64,000 bases of DNA from Cytophagales bacterium (GTDB taxonomy: Bacteria > Bacteroidota > Bacteroidia > Cytophagales > Cyclobacteriaceae): the NCBI GenBank assembly GCA_017303795.1, contig JAFLBR010000001.1, positions 248,001 to 312,000 on the forward strand, written 5' to 3'. Within the stretch, counting starts at the first letter, position 1. The number at the start of each line of letters is the position of its first letter. Shown here in pieces: positions 9,256-18,508 of this stretch. Under the pieces are notes generated by a model. It ran no database searches, had not been told where the DNA came from, and worked only from the letters and a program-made list of their open reading frames with translations. Position numbers and translations under genes: made by a program.

Positions 9256-10944
9256 ATGTTCAAGAAATTATTGTTGATACTTGGTGCGCAAACTATAGCA
9301 GCGATGCTGCTCGCACAACCGAATGAACCACCATTCCTATCACCGGTACCAAAGTACACCTTCTCAACGACCCTGTCGCAACAAGAAGCTGAACTAGCCA
9401 CCAACCCACTACTGGCCCGCTTCCGCGACTCACGCAAGAAGCAAGCATCAGATCGTTACCGGCCATTTTATCATTTTGTAAGTCCGGAAAGTACACTCAA
9501 CGATCCTAACGGGCTGGCATACTGGCAAGGCAACTGGCATATGTTTTATCAAGCCTATCCACCAGAAGATAAACGGCAACATTGGGGCCATGCTATCAGC
9601 AAAGACCTTATTCATTGGAAAGATCTGCCCTATGCTATTTATCCAAGTCCGGAACGCGCTGTGTTCTCGGGCACGTCACTGGTAGAAGAGAATCGGGTAA
9701 TTGCTATGTATCATGGAACTCAGGTTGGTAACATGGTAGCCGTATCCGAAGATCCACTCTTGCTCAATTGGGAGAAAGTTACTGGTAAGGCGGTTATTCC
9801 TTTATTAAAGGAGACAGGTTTTGCTACACCTTACAGTGTATTTGATCCATCAATATGGAAAAAGGATGGCGTGTACTATGCCTTGTCTGCCGGGCGCGCA
9901 CCCAAAGGTGCTGACAGTAAAAAATTCGGAACGGCTTATTTGTTCCGATCAAAAGATCTTGCCAACTGGGAATACATGCATGAGTTTGTGGAAGGTGATC
10001 GGTTCACTCAAATTGGAGATGATTATGCGTGTCCATATTTCTGGCCTATTGGCGATAGATACATCTTGCCTTTCTTTAGTCACATGAGTGGCGGGCAATA
10101 CCTTTTGGGTGATTATGATAAAGTGAACGATAAGTTTGTGGCTACCAATCATGGTAAGTTTAATTTCGGTGCGGCAACACCTTCTGGTGTTCATGCTCCA
10201 TCAGCAACGCCTGATGGTAAAGGTGGTGTTATTGTCATCTTCAACATGAATCCTGGTAAACCAACCGGTGAATGGAATCAGATTATGACGCTACCCCGCA
10301 GGTTAACACTCAGTGGCCGTGATGAAATTCTTCAGGAACCTGCCGGTGATATTGAATCTCTTCGCTACAAATCACAAACTGTTGCCGCCACAAAACTTCC
10401 GGCCAACAAGGAAATTGTGTTCAAACAAATTCAGGGCAATGCCATGGAACTTTCTATGGAGATAGATGTGAAAGATGCACCCGCGTTGGAATTAAATGTA
10501 TTGCGTTCGCGCAACAGCGAAGAATATACTCGGATTGTTTTTTATAAAGGTCGCGGTAATGCTGCGGGAAGAGAATATCGATTAGGTGAAATTCCGGTGT
10601 TGATGCAAAAAGGTCAAACACCACCCGCGCCTGGTAATACTACACCGCCTGCCCGGCTAAGTTTAATAAGTATAGAATCAGCACATGCATCGCTGCATCC
10701 AGATGTAAAGCCGCGCGCACCTGAAACGGCACCTGTTATGCTGGCCAATGATGAAAAACTAAATCTGCGCGTTTTTATTGATCGCAGTGTGGTTGAAGTT
10801 TTTGTGAATGGTAAACAAGCACTGGCTGTGCGGGTATATCCAAGTCGCGATGATAGCACGGGTATCTCCATTCGCTCACAAGGTTCCGATAGTGAATTGA
10901 TTTCGCTATCGGCATGGCAGATGAAAAATATATACGAAGACTAA
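9256..10944 (+). CDS. Divergent GH32-family protein with altered catalytic motifs (paralog 2)
   Basis: This 562-residue secreted protein is a tandem paralog of the preceding gene, with the same layout: Sec signal (ending near LLAQ), SPVPKY N-terminal segment, GH32 propeller and C-terminal sandwich (IDRSVVEVFVN). It shows the same motif changes: NDPNG is kept (Asp83), RDP is replaced by FDP (Asp197), and ECP by ACP (Ala258, after Asp256-Tyr257). That two diverged copies keep the same substitutions suggests a selected property rather than decay. The start at 9256 is 10 bases after the previous stop. Its stop is 5 bases before the fructokinase ATG. Substrate and activity are unknown. Confidence 0.85.
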   Translation: MFKKLLLILGAQTIAAMLLAQPNEPPFLSPVPKYTFSTTLSQQEAELATNPLLARFRDSRKKQASDRYRPFYHFVSPESTLNDPNGLAYWQGNWHMFYQAYPPEDKRQHWGHAISKDLIHWKDLPYAIYPSPERAVFSGTSLVEENRVIAMYHGTQVGNMVAVSEDPLLLNWEKVTGKAVIPLLKETGFATPYSVFDPSIWKKDGVYYALSAGRAPKGADSKKFGTAYLFRSKDLANWEYMHEFVEGDRFTQIGDDYACPYFWPIGDRYILPFFSHMSGGQYLLGDYDKVNDKFVATNHGKFNFGAATPSGVHAPSATPDGKGGVIVIFNMNPGKPTGEWNQIMTLPRRLTLSGRDEILQEPAGDIESLRYKSQTVAATKLPANKEIVFKQIQGNAMELSMEIDVKDAPALELNVLRSRNSEEYTRIVFYKGRGNAAGREYRLGEIPVLMQKGQTPPAPGNTTPPARLSLISIESAHASLHPDVKPRAPETAPVMLANDEKLNLRVFIDRSVVEVFVNGKQALAVRVYPSRDDSTGISIRSQGSDSELISLSAWQMKNIYED

Positions 10945-10949
10945 TTGAT

Positions 10950-11831
10950 ATGACGGCACTGGTATTTGGTGAGATTCTTTGGGATATCATTAATGGCAAA
11001 GAATACCTGGGTGGTGCACCGCTTAACTTTGCTGCACATTTTACAAAGTGTGGGGGTAAAGCCTCTATTGTGTCGGCTGTGGGCGATGATAACCGCGGAT
11101 GGCGTGCCATTGAGCAGATCACAAAACTCGGTATCACACATCGGGCTGTAAATATTTATGCAGGCATCCCCACGGGTATTGTAGATGTTATGCTCAATGC
11201 CGGTGAGCCCACCTATCATATTGAAGAAAATGTGGCGTATGATTTTATTAACCTGGATGAATCGCTACCCAAGTTATTGAAGGAGCAACCATTCGAAGTA
11301 TTTTATTTTGGTACTCTCGCACAACGTGCCAGTAAATCACGCGATACGTTGAATCAGTTATTGAAGGCAATGCCATTCAGGCATATCTTCTACGATGTGA
11401 ATCTCAGAAAGGATTCGTACACAGCAGAAATAATCCGCAATGGGTTAAAGCGGTGCACCATATTCAAACTAAACATTGAAGAGGTTACCGTTATTTCAAA
11501 TCTGCTTTTCAAAACATCACTCGCTCCTGAAACCTTCTGCCGTTACATCGTTGATGAGTTTGAAATTTCCATCGTGATTATTACCGCGGCCGATCAGGGG
11601 TGTCATGTTTATACCGATCACACATTGGCATCGCTGTCAGGAATACCTGTTAAAGTTGTAGATGCGGTTGGTGCTGGCGATGCATTCAGTGCTGCATTTA
11701 TGTTTCATTATTGTCATTCGAAAAATGCTATTGATGCCGCCCGATTGGCCAATAAAGTTGGTTCTTATGTGGCAGGAGTGGCCGGGCCTATTCCAGAATA
11801 TTCAGAAGATTTAAAAAGATCACTGGCTTAA
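10950..11831 (+). CDS. PfkB-family carbohydrate kinase, probable fructokinase
   Basis: This 293-residue cytoplasmic kinase most likely phosphorylates fructose released by the GH32 enzymes and imported by the MFS permease. It has the N-terminal FGEILWDI start, the substrate-side GGAPLNFAAH segment with the GG motif, and the C-terminal PfkB signature DAVGAGDAFSAAF with the catalytic Asp of GAGD. I chose the ATG at 10950, 5 bases after the GH32 stop; an in-frame ATG at 10914 would overlap the GH32 end and add twelve residues before the conserved beta strand. The position at the end of the fructan genes supports fructokinase, but ribokinase-type specificity cannot be excluded. Confidence 0.88.
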   Translation: MTALVFGEILWDIINGKEYLGGAPLNFAAHFTKCGGKASIVSAVGDDNRGWRAIEQITKLGITHRAVNIYAGIPTGIVDVMLNAGEPTYHIEENVAYDFINLDESLPKLLKEQPFEVFYFGTLAQRASKSRDTLNQLLKAMPFRHIFYDVNLRKDSYTAEIIRNGLKRCTIFKLNIEEVTVISNLLFKTSLAPETFCRYIVDEFEISIVIITAADQGCHVYTDHTLASLSGIPVKVVDAVGAGDAFSAAFMFHYCHSKNAIDAARLANKVGSYVAGVAGPIPEYSEDLKRSLA

Positions 11832-11871
11832 AGTCATGCATTGCAAATCAATCTATTAAACCAATAATGAA

Positions 11872-13551
11872 ATGAAAACTAACAGACGTAAATTTTTTCA
11901 AAAACTTGGTGTAGGTGCTGCCGGGCTGGGTATAGTATCCCCAATGGGCCTGTCTTCATGTGCAACGGATTCAAAAGAAAAGTCAGATGATGATGACGGA
12001 CAAGTATTGTTTATTGGCGATAACATTGCACTTGCTGAAACAAGCAATGGAAAAGTAAGAGGGTTTATACACAAAGGGATTTATAATTTTTTAGGGATTC
12101 CCTATGCCGCAGATACAACCGGTAAAAATAGATTTATGCCTCCGCAGAAACCTACACCCTGGACGGACATCTACCCAGCTGTGTATTGGCCAAATTCGGC
12201 ACCGCAGATACTCGACAATTTTTTTTCCGGCAATCGCTATCTTTCTTTTACTGACTACTGGCATTATGATGATGTGAGCGAAAATTGTTTGGGGATTAAC
12301 GTGTGGACTCCCGGATATACAGACAACACCAAGCGCCCAGTTATGTTATGGATACACGGTGGTGGGTTTACCAGTGGTAATTCTATTGAACATCCGGAAT
12401 ATCATGGTGAGAATTCTGCACGCAGAAATGATATCGTATTCTGTTCACTTAACCACCGGCTTGGTCCCCTTGGCTTTGCCAACTTTGCAGCTATCGGTGG
12501 CGAAAAATATGCCTCGTCAGGCAATGTAGGTATGCTTGATATTGTGGCGGCACTGGAATGGATCCGCGATAACATATCAAATTTTGGAGGCGATCCGTCA
12601 AATGTAACTATCATGGGGCAATCGGGCGGTGGTGCTAAAGTGTGTACACTTGCTGCCATGCCCGCAGCGAAAGGATTGTTTCATAAAGCAGTGGCATTGA
12701 GTGGTACCTCGTTAAAAGGTGGAGATAAAGAGTATTCTGAAAAATTGGGTTCATACATAGTTAAGGAAGCAGGACTCTCAACATCGCAAATAGATAAACT
12801 ACAGGAGTTACCTTGGCGTGAATATTATGCAATTGCAAATAAAGCAGCAGCAAAATTAAGATCGGAAGCACAAATGCCCGGACTGCGCGGTGGCTTTTCT
12901 CCTGTTGCTGATGGAATTGTCATTCCGCAAGAACCTTACTTCTCGGGTTCACTATCGGCAGATGTACCTATGATTATTTGTAGTACGTTCTATGAACGAT
13001 CGCCAAGTTCTTTCGACTCATCACTTGAAAATATTTCGCTGGATCAGGCCAAAGAACTTACCAAAACGGTGCGTGGCTTCGGAGTTTCACTTACTGAAAA
13101 TGGTTCAACCATTCTGGATGCATACGCCAGAAATTTTCCAGATAAAAAACCAATTGAGATACTCTCACTCGCCATTAGTAACCGAAAAAATACAATTGAC
13201 GCGATCAATGCAAAATCCAAACAAGCAGCACCAACCTACCTGGCCTGGTTTGGATGGAACACACCACTTTTTGATGGTCGCTTGCGTGCATTTCACACCA
13301 TGGACATTGGCTTCTGGTATTTCAATACTGATGTTCAGATTTCGCACACTGGTGGTGGTGCACGGCCCCGTAAACTTGCTTCTAAAATGGCCGATTCATT
13401 GGCGCAGTTTATGAGAACTGGTAATCCGAATGGTGGAGGTTTGCCTGATTGGCCAGCTTATACAGCCAGTGTTGGTGAGACTATGATTCTGGATGATGTT
13501 TGCGAAGTAAAACCAGACCCGGACCGCGATGCGCGTAAATCACTTGGTTGA
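11872..13551 (+). CDS. Type-B carboxylesterase with Tat lipoprotein signal
   Basis: This 559-residue alpha/beta-hydrolase belongs to the type-B carboxylesterase family. The N-terminus carries a twin-arginine motif (NRRKFFQKLG), a hydrophobic stretch and a lipobox-like LSSC, followed by an acidic DDDD patch, so it is probably a Tat-exported lipoprotein. The oxyanion-hole motif IHGGGF and the nucleophile elbow GQSGG with Ser251 are present, and the catalytic His is likely that of FHTMDIGFWY. It lies 40 bases after the fructokinase and before a strong terminator, so it may be the last gene of the fructan transcript. The ester it cleaves is unknown; there is no family-level reason to tie it to fructan. 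Confidence 0.85.
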   Translation: MKTNRRKFFQKLGVGAAGLGIVSPMGLSSCATDSKEKSDDDDGQVLFIGDNIALAETSNGKVRGFIHKGIYNFLGIPYAADTTGKNRFMPPQKPTPWTDIYPAVYWPNSAPQILDNFFSGNRYLSFTDYWHYDDVSENCLGINVWTPGYTDNTKRPVMLWIHGGGFTSGNSIEHPEYHGENSARRNDIVFCSLNHRLGPLGFANFAAIGGEKYASSGNVGMLDIVAALEWIRDNISNFGGDPSNVTIMGQSGGGAKVCTLAAMPAAKGLFHKAVALSGTSLKGGDKEYSEKLGSYIVKEAGLSTSQIDKLQELPWREYYAIANKAAAKLRSEAQMPGLRGGFSPVADGIVIPQEPYFSGSLSADVPMIICSTFYERSPSSFDSSLENISLDQAKELTKTVRGFGVSLTENGSTILDAYARNFPDKKPIEILSLAISNRKNTIDAINAKSKQAAPTYLAWFGWNTPLFDGRLRAFHTMDIGFWYFNTDVQISHTGGGARPRKLASKMADSLAQFMRTGNPNGGGLPDWPAYTASVGETMILDDVCEVKPDPDRDARKSLG

Positions 13552-13585
13552 TTGAAACGCTAAGCAATAAAATGAGATGAATAAA

Positions 13586-13624
13586 AGGAAGAGCTAACAC
13601 GAAGTCGGCTCTTCCTCTTTTTTT
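13586..13624. terminator. Bidirectional intrinsic terminator between convergent operons
   Basis: A perfect 9-bp stem AGGAAGAGC/GCTCTTCCT with a 13-base loop is followed on the + strand by a run of eight T after one C. On the - strand the same stem is followed by TTTTATT, so it can also serve the convergent operon whose last gene stops at 13628. Confidence 0.85.
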
Positions 13625-13627
13625 AAC

Positions 13628-14908
13628 CTACTCAAAAAAAGGCATTCCTGCAACAGCATACTTTTTCATTCCCTCTTCATTTATATCCACTCCAATACCA
13701 GGTTTATCGGATACAGTTATAAAACCGTCTTTGGTAAACTCACCATCAAACTTCACAATCTCTTTAAACATCGGATCTTTATGGAAATAGATTTGCCATT
13801 CCATAATCATAAAGTTAGGAACGGATGCACACACATGGGCACATGCCATAGCACCGAGGTAAGAGGCAACCATGTGCGGAGCAAAGGGTACATAGTATAA
13901 GTTAGCTAAGTTGGCAATGCGTTGCCCTTCACCCAGGCCTCCAGCTTTTTGTAAATCGGGCATAATTATATCCACTGCGCCTTTTTCTAATAACGGCCTG
14001 AAGCCATAGGCCAAGTAATGATTTTCGCCTGCGCAAATTGGTGTGCTTGTAGATTTTGTAATCTCGGCATAAGCATCTGCATTTTCAGCTGGTATGGGTT
14101 CTTCCAACCACATCAGGTTTAACGGTTCAAGAACTTTTGCTACGCGATGTGCAGTGGGTGAATCATATCGCCCATGCATGTCGGCACAAATATCAATCTT
14201 ATTACCAACCGCTTGCCGTGCAGCTGCCATCTGATCGTACATGCGTTGAATTTCCATTGGACTCGCAGTCCAGTTCCATCGGTCGTAGCGGTTCGGATCG
14301 TTTGCCTGATCTAAATCAAACTTAACGGCATTGAATCCCATCGATACGGCTTCTTTCGCAGCCTTTGCAAAATCTTCGGGCTTTGGTAGTTGATTTTGAT
14401 ACAACGCGGTATCCATATACACCCGAACGCGATCGCGAAACTTACCACCCAGTAATTGATACACGGGTACGTTCAATGCTTTACCGGCCAAATCCCACAG
14501 CGCAGTTTCAACCGCACTTAATACGGCCACATAAACACCGGATTGTGCGCCACCAAAAAACGCAGCCTTTCGCAATTGTTCAAAAAGACGATTAACATTA
14601 AGTGGATTCTGATCTTTCAGAAATCGCCCCATGCGTTGAACGAGCGGATAACTTCCGGCAACGGCATCTACACCTTCGCCACAACCGTAAATACCCTGGT
14701 TGGTATGAATCTTAACAAACAATCCATTGCCACCACGGATGAAGGCACACTTCACATCGGTGATTTTTAAATCGGATGGCGCAGAAAGTTTGGAAGTTTT
14801 ATCTATTGCATCTTCATATCCTTTACCAAAGGTTGTAAAGGGAGTTGCTGCAGCGGTGGCAGCAACAAGCGCTGCTTTATTAAGGAATGATCTTCTGGAG
14901 GATGACAT
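13628..14908 (-). CDS. Mandelate racemase/muconate lactonizing (enolase) superfamily dehydratase, Tat-exported
   Basis: This 426-residue protein is a sugar-acid dehydratase-like member of the enolase superfamily. The N-terminus is a clear Tat signal (SRRSFLNK, then an Ala-rich stretch to about residue 27), so it is predicted to fold in the cytoplasm and act in the periplasm. The capping domain is followed by the barrel with KFD (Lys196-x-Asp198), metal ligands Asp243 (in ADMHGRYD), Glu269 (LEEP) and Glu295 (GEN), and a likely base His345 (APHM). The DxHGRYD segment resembles galactonate/mannonate-type dehydratases. It is the last gene of the operon, 26 bases after the RraA-like gene. The exact sugar acid is unknown; epimerase activity is an alternative. 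Confidence 0.88.
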   Translation of the reverse strand: MSSSRRSFLNKAALVAATAAATPFTTFGKGYEDAIDKTSKLSAPSDLKITDVKCAFIRGGNGLFVKIHTNQGIYGCGEGVDAVAGSYPLVQRMGRFLKDQNPLNVNRLFEQLRKAAFFGGAQSGVYVAVLSAVETALWDLAGKALNVPVYQLLGGKFRDRVRVYMDTALYQNQLPKPEDFAKAAKEAVSMGFNAVKFDLDQANDPNRYDRWNWTASPMEIQRMYDQMAAARQAVGNKIDICADMHGRYDSPTAHRVAKVLEPLNLMWLEEPIPAENADAYAEITKSTSTPICAGENHYLAYGFRPLLEKGAVDIIMPDLQKAGGLGEGQRIANLANLYYVPFAPHMVASYLGAMACAHVCASVPNFMIMEWQIYFHKDPMFKEIVKFDGEFTKDGFITVSDKPGIGVDINEEGMKKYAVAGMPFFE

Positions 14909-14934
14909 ATTTTAAAAATTTAGATTCGAATAAA

Positions 14935-15867
14935 TTACCACGTACGTTCTTTTAAAAATTCCTGTATCTGCTCTTTGCCAACAGGCAATTCGTTGATATG
15001 ATCGTTCAACCATTTTGAAAAATCTTTTTCAATGTCATCCGACCATCGGGCATCAATTTGTCCGGCTGTATATTTTCCTTCGCGGATGCGTTGATGACCA
15101 AACAAATCTCTAAGGCGTACAATTTCAGATGTCTTTACTACGCGCTCGGCCAGATGGGGTGGAATAAAAACAACCAAACCCAGTTTGCCCAACACTACAT
15201 CCCCAGGCATAACCGTTACATTTCGAATAAGTGTTGGTTTATTAATTCCTATAATCATGGTGTTGATGTCTTTGCCAGGGTTATGATAGGAGGGATCATA
15301 ACTGGTATAGAAAGATGTGAAACGTCCGATCTCTTTTAATCCTTCCAGATCACGGATGGCGCCATCGTACACAATACCATTACCACTTTTAGCATAGATG
15401 GCATTGCCCACATTATCGCCAATAGTTGGGCCGTTGAGTTTAGCACCGAACTGATTGGCTACATACACATCGCCTTTCACTAAAAGATCAACAGGCCAGG
15501 TGTTTTGGCCGCGCTTGCCTTGCTTTTTCCCAAGTGAGTCAATTGCTTTGTGCATATCAGGGCGGCCCGGCATAAAGATGGCCGTTACTGCACGACCCAC
15601 CAGCACGCTATCCGGATTAATGGTTTGCCAGCCTTCAGCAATCTGATATGAAAAGCCTGCATTTTTCATAGTAGCCCAGGCTTCTTCAATACTTACAGCT
15701 TTCATTCTGCGCAAAATATTGTCAGGAACTTTTGGTCGCCCATCCGGAAAACGTTCGCCTTTCCATTGCGGAGTAAGAAACAATAATTCTTCTTTTGAAA
15801 TTTGTTGCGCATGGCTCTGAACAAATAGTCCGCACCAGACGAGAATGAGAAATGATATTTTTTTCAT
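14935..15867 (-). CDS. RraA-like protein (putative class II aldolase/decarboxylase) with Sec signal peptide
   Basis: This 310-residue protein has a Sec signal peptide (cleavage likely after HA at residue 20) followed by an RraA-like fold. The conserved active-site segment is visible: PTIGDNVGNA near 147-156 and DGAIRD with Arg172 and Asp173, residues that bind metal and substrate in the HMG/CHA aldolases of this family, then MPGDVVLGKLGLVVF. It is longer than typical RraA (about 160-240 residues) because of N-terminal and C-terminal extensions. It sits between a transporter gene and an exported dehydratase. A role in cleaving a keto-acid to pyruvate or in decarboxylation is an inference from family chemistry; the RNase-inhibitor role of E. 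coli RraA is unlikely for an exported protein. Confidence 0.82.
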   Translation of the reverse strand: MKKISFLILVWCGLFVQSHAQQISKEELLFLTPQWKGERFPDGRPKVPDNILRRMKAVSIEEAWATMKNAGFSYQIAEGWQTINPDSVLVGRAVTAIFMPGRPDMHKAIDSLGKKQGKRGQNTWPVDLLVKGDVYVANQFGAKLNGPTIGDNVGNAIYAKSGNGIVYDGAIRDLEGLKEIGRFTSFYTSYDPSYHNPGKDINTMIIGINKPTLIRNVTVMPGDVVLGKLGLVVFIPPHLAERVVKTSEIVRLRDLFGHQRIREGKYTAGQIDARWSDDIEKDFSKWLNDHINELPVGKEQIQEFLKERTW

Positions 15868-15882
15868 AGTTATAATTTTGGA

Positions 15883-17010
15883 TTAAGATTTTATTTCATC
15901 TTCATTTTCCGGAGGCTTACGGTGCCAATAAGAAGCGAGTATGGAACCGGAAATATTCATTAAGGGTGCAAATACAGCCGAGGCCAGACCTACGGTTGCA
16001 ATCTTACCCATCTCTTTTGCAATGCCCGATGCCAGACCAGCGTTCTGCATACCTACTTCAATAGCCACTGTACGACAGTCGCGTTCATTCATGCGCAGTA
16101 ATCGGGCGCTCCAATAGCCCAGCATATAACCGCATAGGTTATGGATCAAAACCAATACAAAGAGAATTAAACCAAGATCAAGCAAACTGTTGCGGCCTGC
16201 AGCTGTAACAAACGTAATTACACCGGCAATACCCAACATCGAGATATAAGGCATTGCTTTATCTAACCATTTAAATTTTCCATGAAGAAGTTTATTGAAT
16301 AACAACCCCGCTCCTATAGGAATCATAATCATTTTGAAGATATCCCACATCATTTTAGTCAGGTCGATTTCTATAAATGTTCCCGCTAATAATTTCATAA
16401 GGAGGGGAGTAACAAAAGGGGCAAGCAATGTGGTGATGGAGGTAATGGTAATAGATAGTGCAAGATTTGCTTTCGCGAGATAGTTCATTACGTTTGAGGC
16501 AAGTCCGCTGGGTGAGCATCCGATCAGAATTATTCCTGCTGCAATTTCGGGTGGAAAGCCGCTGAGTTTCGCCAATGAAAATCCCAGCAAAGGCATAATG
16601 CTAAATTGTGTAACTACTCCAATAACAACTGCTCTGGGTTGCTTCACCACTGAAACAAAATCCTGAGCACTCATGGAAGTACCCATGCCAAACATGATAA
16701 TCTGAATCAGTGGAGTGATGAGTGACATCAACTTGAAACCGCCCACTTCTGTTAGCGGTGCCGGATAATACAGGGCCATCGTTACTACGCCAAAGATCAT
16801 GGTAGAGTAACTAAAGCCTTTCAGTTTTTCTGAGCTTTGAAATGAAATACCCAGCGCAATAAAAAATAAAATAAAAGCCGGCCCGGCATGTTCTATTCCA
16901 GTCCACATAGAAATGGCAAGCCCTGCCAAAAACGAAACGATGGCTACACTAATTGCGATTTTATAGAGTAATGGTTTCAAGTTATTAGCTTTTTTGTTGA
17001 AGGTTGGCAA
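15883..17010 (-). CDS. BASS-family (bile acid:sodium symporter-like) organic-acid transporter
   Basis: This inner-membrane protein of about 375 residues has roughly ten hydrophobic helices and the two BASS signatures: GCSPSGLASNVMNYLAKAN near the middle and VAIEVGMQNAGLASGIAK near the C-terminus. Family members carry sodium-coupled organic anions, including bile acids, pantoate-like acids and pyruvate. No ATG exists before the first helix: the frame opens with a stop directly followed by TTG at 17010, and another TTG lies at 16980, so a non-ATG start is required. The 17010 start overlaps the upstream kinase by 26 bases, which suggests translational coupling. The cargo in this operon may be a product of the exported dehydratase and RraA-like protein. 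Confidence 0.87.
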   Translation of the reverse strand: MPTFNKKANNLKPLLYKIAISVAIVSFLAGLAISMWTGIEHAGPAFILFFIALGISFQSSEKLKGFSYSTMIFGVVTMALYYPAPLTEVGGFKLMSLITPLIQIIMFGMGTSMSAQDFVSVVKQPRAVVIGVVTQFSIMPLLGFSLAKLSGFPPEIAAGIILIGCSPSGLASNVMNYLAKANLALSITITSITTLLAPFVTPLLMKLLAGTFIEIDLTKMMWDIFKMIMIPIGAGLLFNKLLHGKFKWLDKAMPYISMLGIAGVITFVTAAGRNSLLDLGLILFVLVLIHNLCGYMLGYWSARLLRMNERDCRTVAIEVGMQNAGLASGIAKEMGKIATVGLASAVFAPLMNISGSILASYWHRKPPENEDEIKS

Positions 17011-18505
17011 TCATTTCAAACTCGTCTTCGAGTTTCAAACTCAGGCGTTCAAATAATTGATAGTACTGGGCATACACTTTATGATCGTGATGGCGCGGAT
17101 GAAACGTTTCATGAAAGGTTACACTTTTGGCAGCTTCATCCAGGTTGCGATAAATTCCCATGTCGGTTGCCGTAAGTAGAAAAGCACCAAGACCGGCACT
17201 GTTTGCTTTGTTAATCGTGCTAACTGGCTTATTAAAAATATCGGCAATCAATTGCGAACAAAACGGGATAGCAGCAAAACTTCCATTTACAGATAGACTG
17301 GTGATGGAACGATGTTCCTCTACCATTTTTCCAATACTGTAAATCTCGTATAGGATACCTTCAATAGTAGCCCGGATAAAATGTTTCCGTTCATGTTTGA
17401 TGTTAATTCCAAAGTAAGAACCACGGGCATTTGGATTCCACAACGGTGCACGTTCGCCTAAGAGATACGGTAAAAACAACAAGCCTTCTGAACCTGTTAC
17501 TACATTAGATGCTTCATGAATTAAACTCTCGATTGTATATTCTAAATCAAATGGCCCTTTAAACTCACCAAACTGATTGGCGAACCACTCAAAGATTACT
17601 CCGCCACTATTGGTTGGGCCACCCGAGATGTAATGATTCTCTGTTAGCAGATAATTAAAGAAACGTTTCTTTTCATCGCGTAATACTTGTTTGCCTACTA
17701 CGCGCACCGCACCACTATCCTCGATAGTAATGGTGGCTTTATCTTCACCCCACACACCGGCACCTAACGTAGCCATACAGCCATCGCTTGAACCAATCAT
17801 AATGCGCGTGCTGGCTGAAAGCCCTAATGAGGTCTGATATTCTTTACGAAGTTTACCCGGTGTAGTAAATACCGAGCATAGTTCCGGCAATCGATCAACC
17901 GTAATTCCGGCATAATCCAATGCTTGTCCTTCCCACTTCATGGTGTGAATGTTCAGCAAACCAGTAGCTGAAGCCAGGCTGTAATCAATTACATACTCGC
18001 CTGTAAGTTGTTGTAGAATGTAACTCTTAAGGGTGAGAAACTTATGTGTTTGCGCAAATCGCTCTGGATCATTTTTTTTAAGCCATAAAATTTTTAGCAG
18101 GGGCGACATAGGGTGAATGGGCGTACCCGTAGCTTCATAGAGTTTTTTACCTAACTGCGAGTTTTTTAAATCTAATGCTTCTTTCTTCCCGCGGTTATCA
18201 GCCCACGTAATTACGTTGCCCAGCGGTGCACCGTGTGCATCTACCGCAAGCAAACTATGCATGGAAGCGATAAAGCAGATAGACTGTACTTTATACTTTT
18301 TAGGATGGATGCTCTCAATCAGGAAATTTTTGAGCACATATAACATCGTAATAAAAATTTGTTCCGGATCCTGTTCGCTATAGTCAGGTTCGCTGTGGAA
18401 GGTAGGGTACGAGGCCTTGGTGGAACTGATTACGTTGCCCTTCAGGTCAAATGCAAAAAGTCGCACGCCATTGGTTCCAAGTTCAATTGTGATGATGCAT
18501 TCCAT
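16985..18505 (-). CDS. FGGY-family carbohydrate kinase (gluconokinase/xylulokinase-like)
   Basis: This 506-residue cytoplasmic kinase begins with the FGGY ATP-binding start IELGTNGVRLFAFD and has ITWADNR in the substrate-side domain, with a probable catalytic Asp, and the C-terminal segments LLGERAPLWNPNARGSYFG and SVNGSFAAIPFCSQLIAD. Length is typical. It most resembles the gluconokinase branch by the overall pattern, though D-xylulose, glycerol or glyceraldehyde-type substrates are possible. It starts 3 bases after the AraC-type gene and overlaps the transporter gene by 26 bases, so all five genes of this strand are probably one transcript. Confidence 0.88.
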   Translation of the reverse strand: MECIITIELGTNGVRLFAFDLKGNVISSTKASYPTFHSEPDYSEQDPEQIFITMLYVLKNFLIESIHPKKYKVQSICFIASMHSLLAVDAHGAPLGNVITWADNRGKKEALDLKNSQLGKKLYEATGTPIHPMSPLLKILWLKKNDPERFAQTHKFLTLKSYILQQLTGEYVIDYSLASATGLLNIHTMKWEGQALDYAGITVDRLPELCSVFTTPGKLRKEYQTSLGLSASTRIMIGSSDGCMATLGAGVWGEDKATITIEDSGAVRVVGKQVLRDEKKRFFNYLLTENHYISGGPTNSGGVIFEWFANQFGEFKGPFDLEYTIESLIHEASNVVTGSEGLLFLPYLLGERAPLWNPNARGSYFGINIKHERKHFIRATIEGILYEIYSIGKMVEEHRSITSLSVNGSFAAIPFCSQLIADIFNKPVSTINKANSAGLGAFLLTATDMGIYRNLDEAAKSVTFHETFHPRHHDHKVYAQYYQLFERLSLKLEDEFEMIANLQQKS

Positions 18506-18508
18506 ACA

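Noticed and set aside
12992-13414. 140-residue open frame on the + strand
   Set aside because: It is an alternative frame inside the carboxylesterase gene, whose catalytic motifs are clear.
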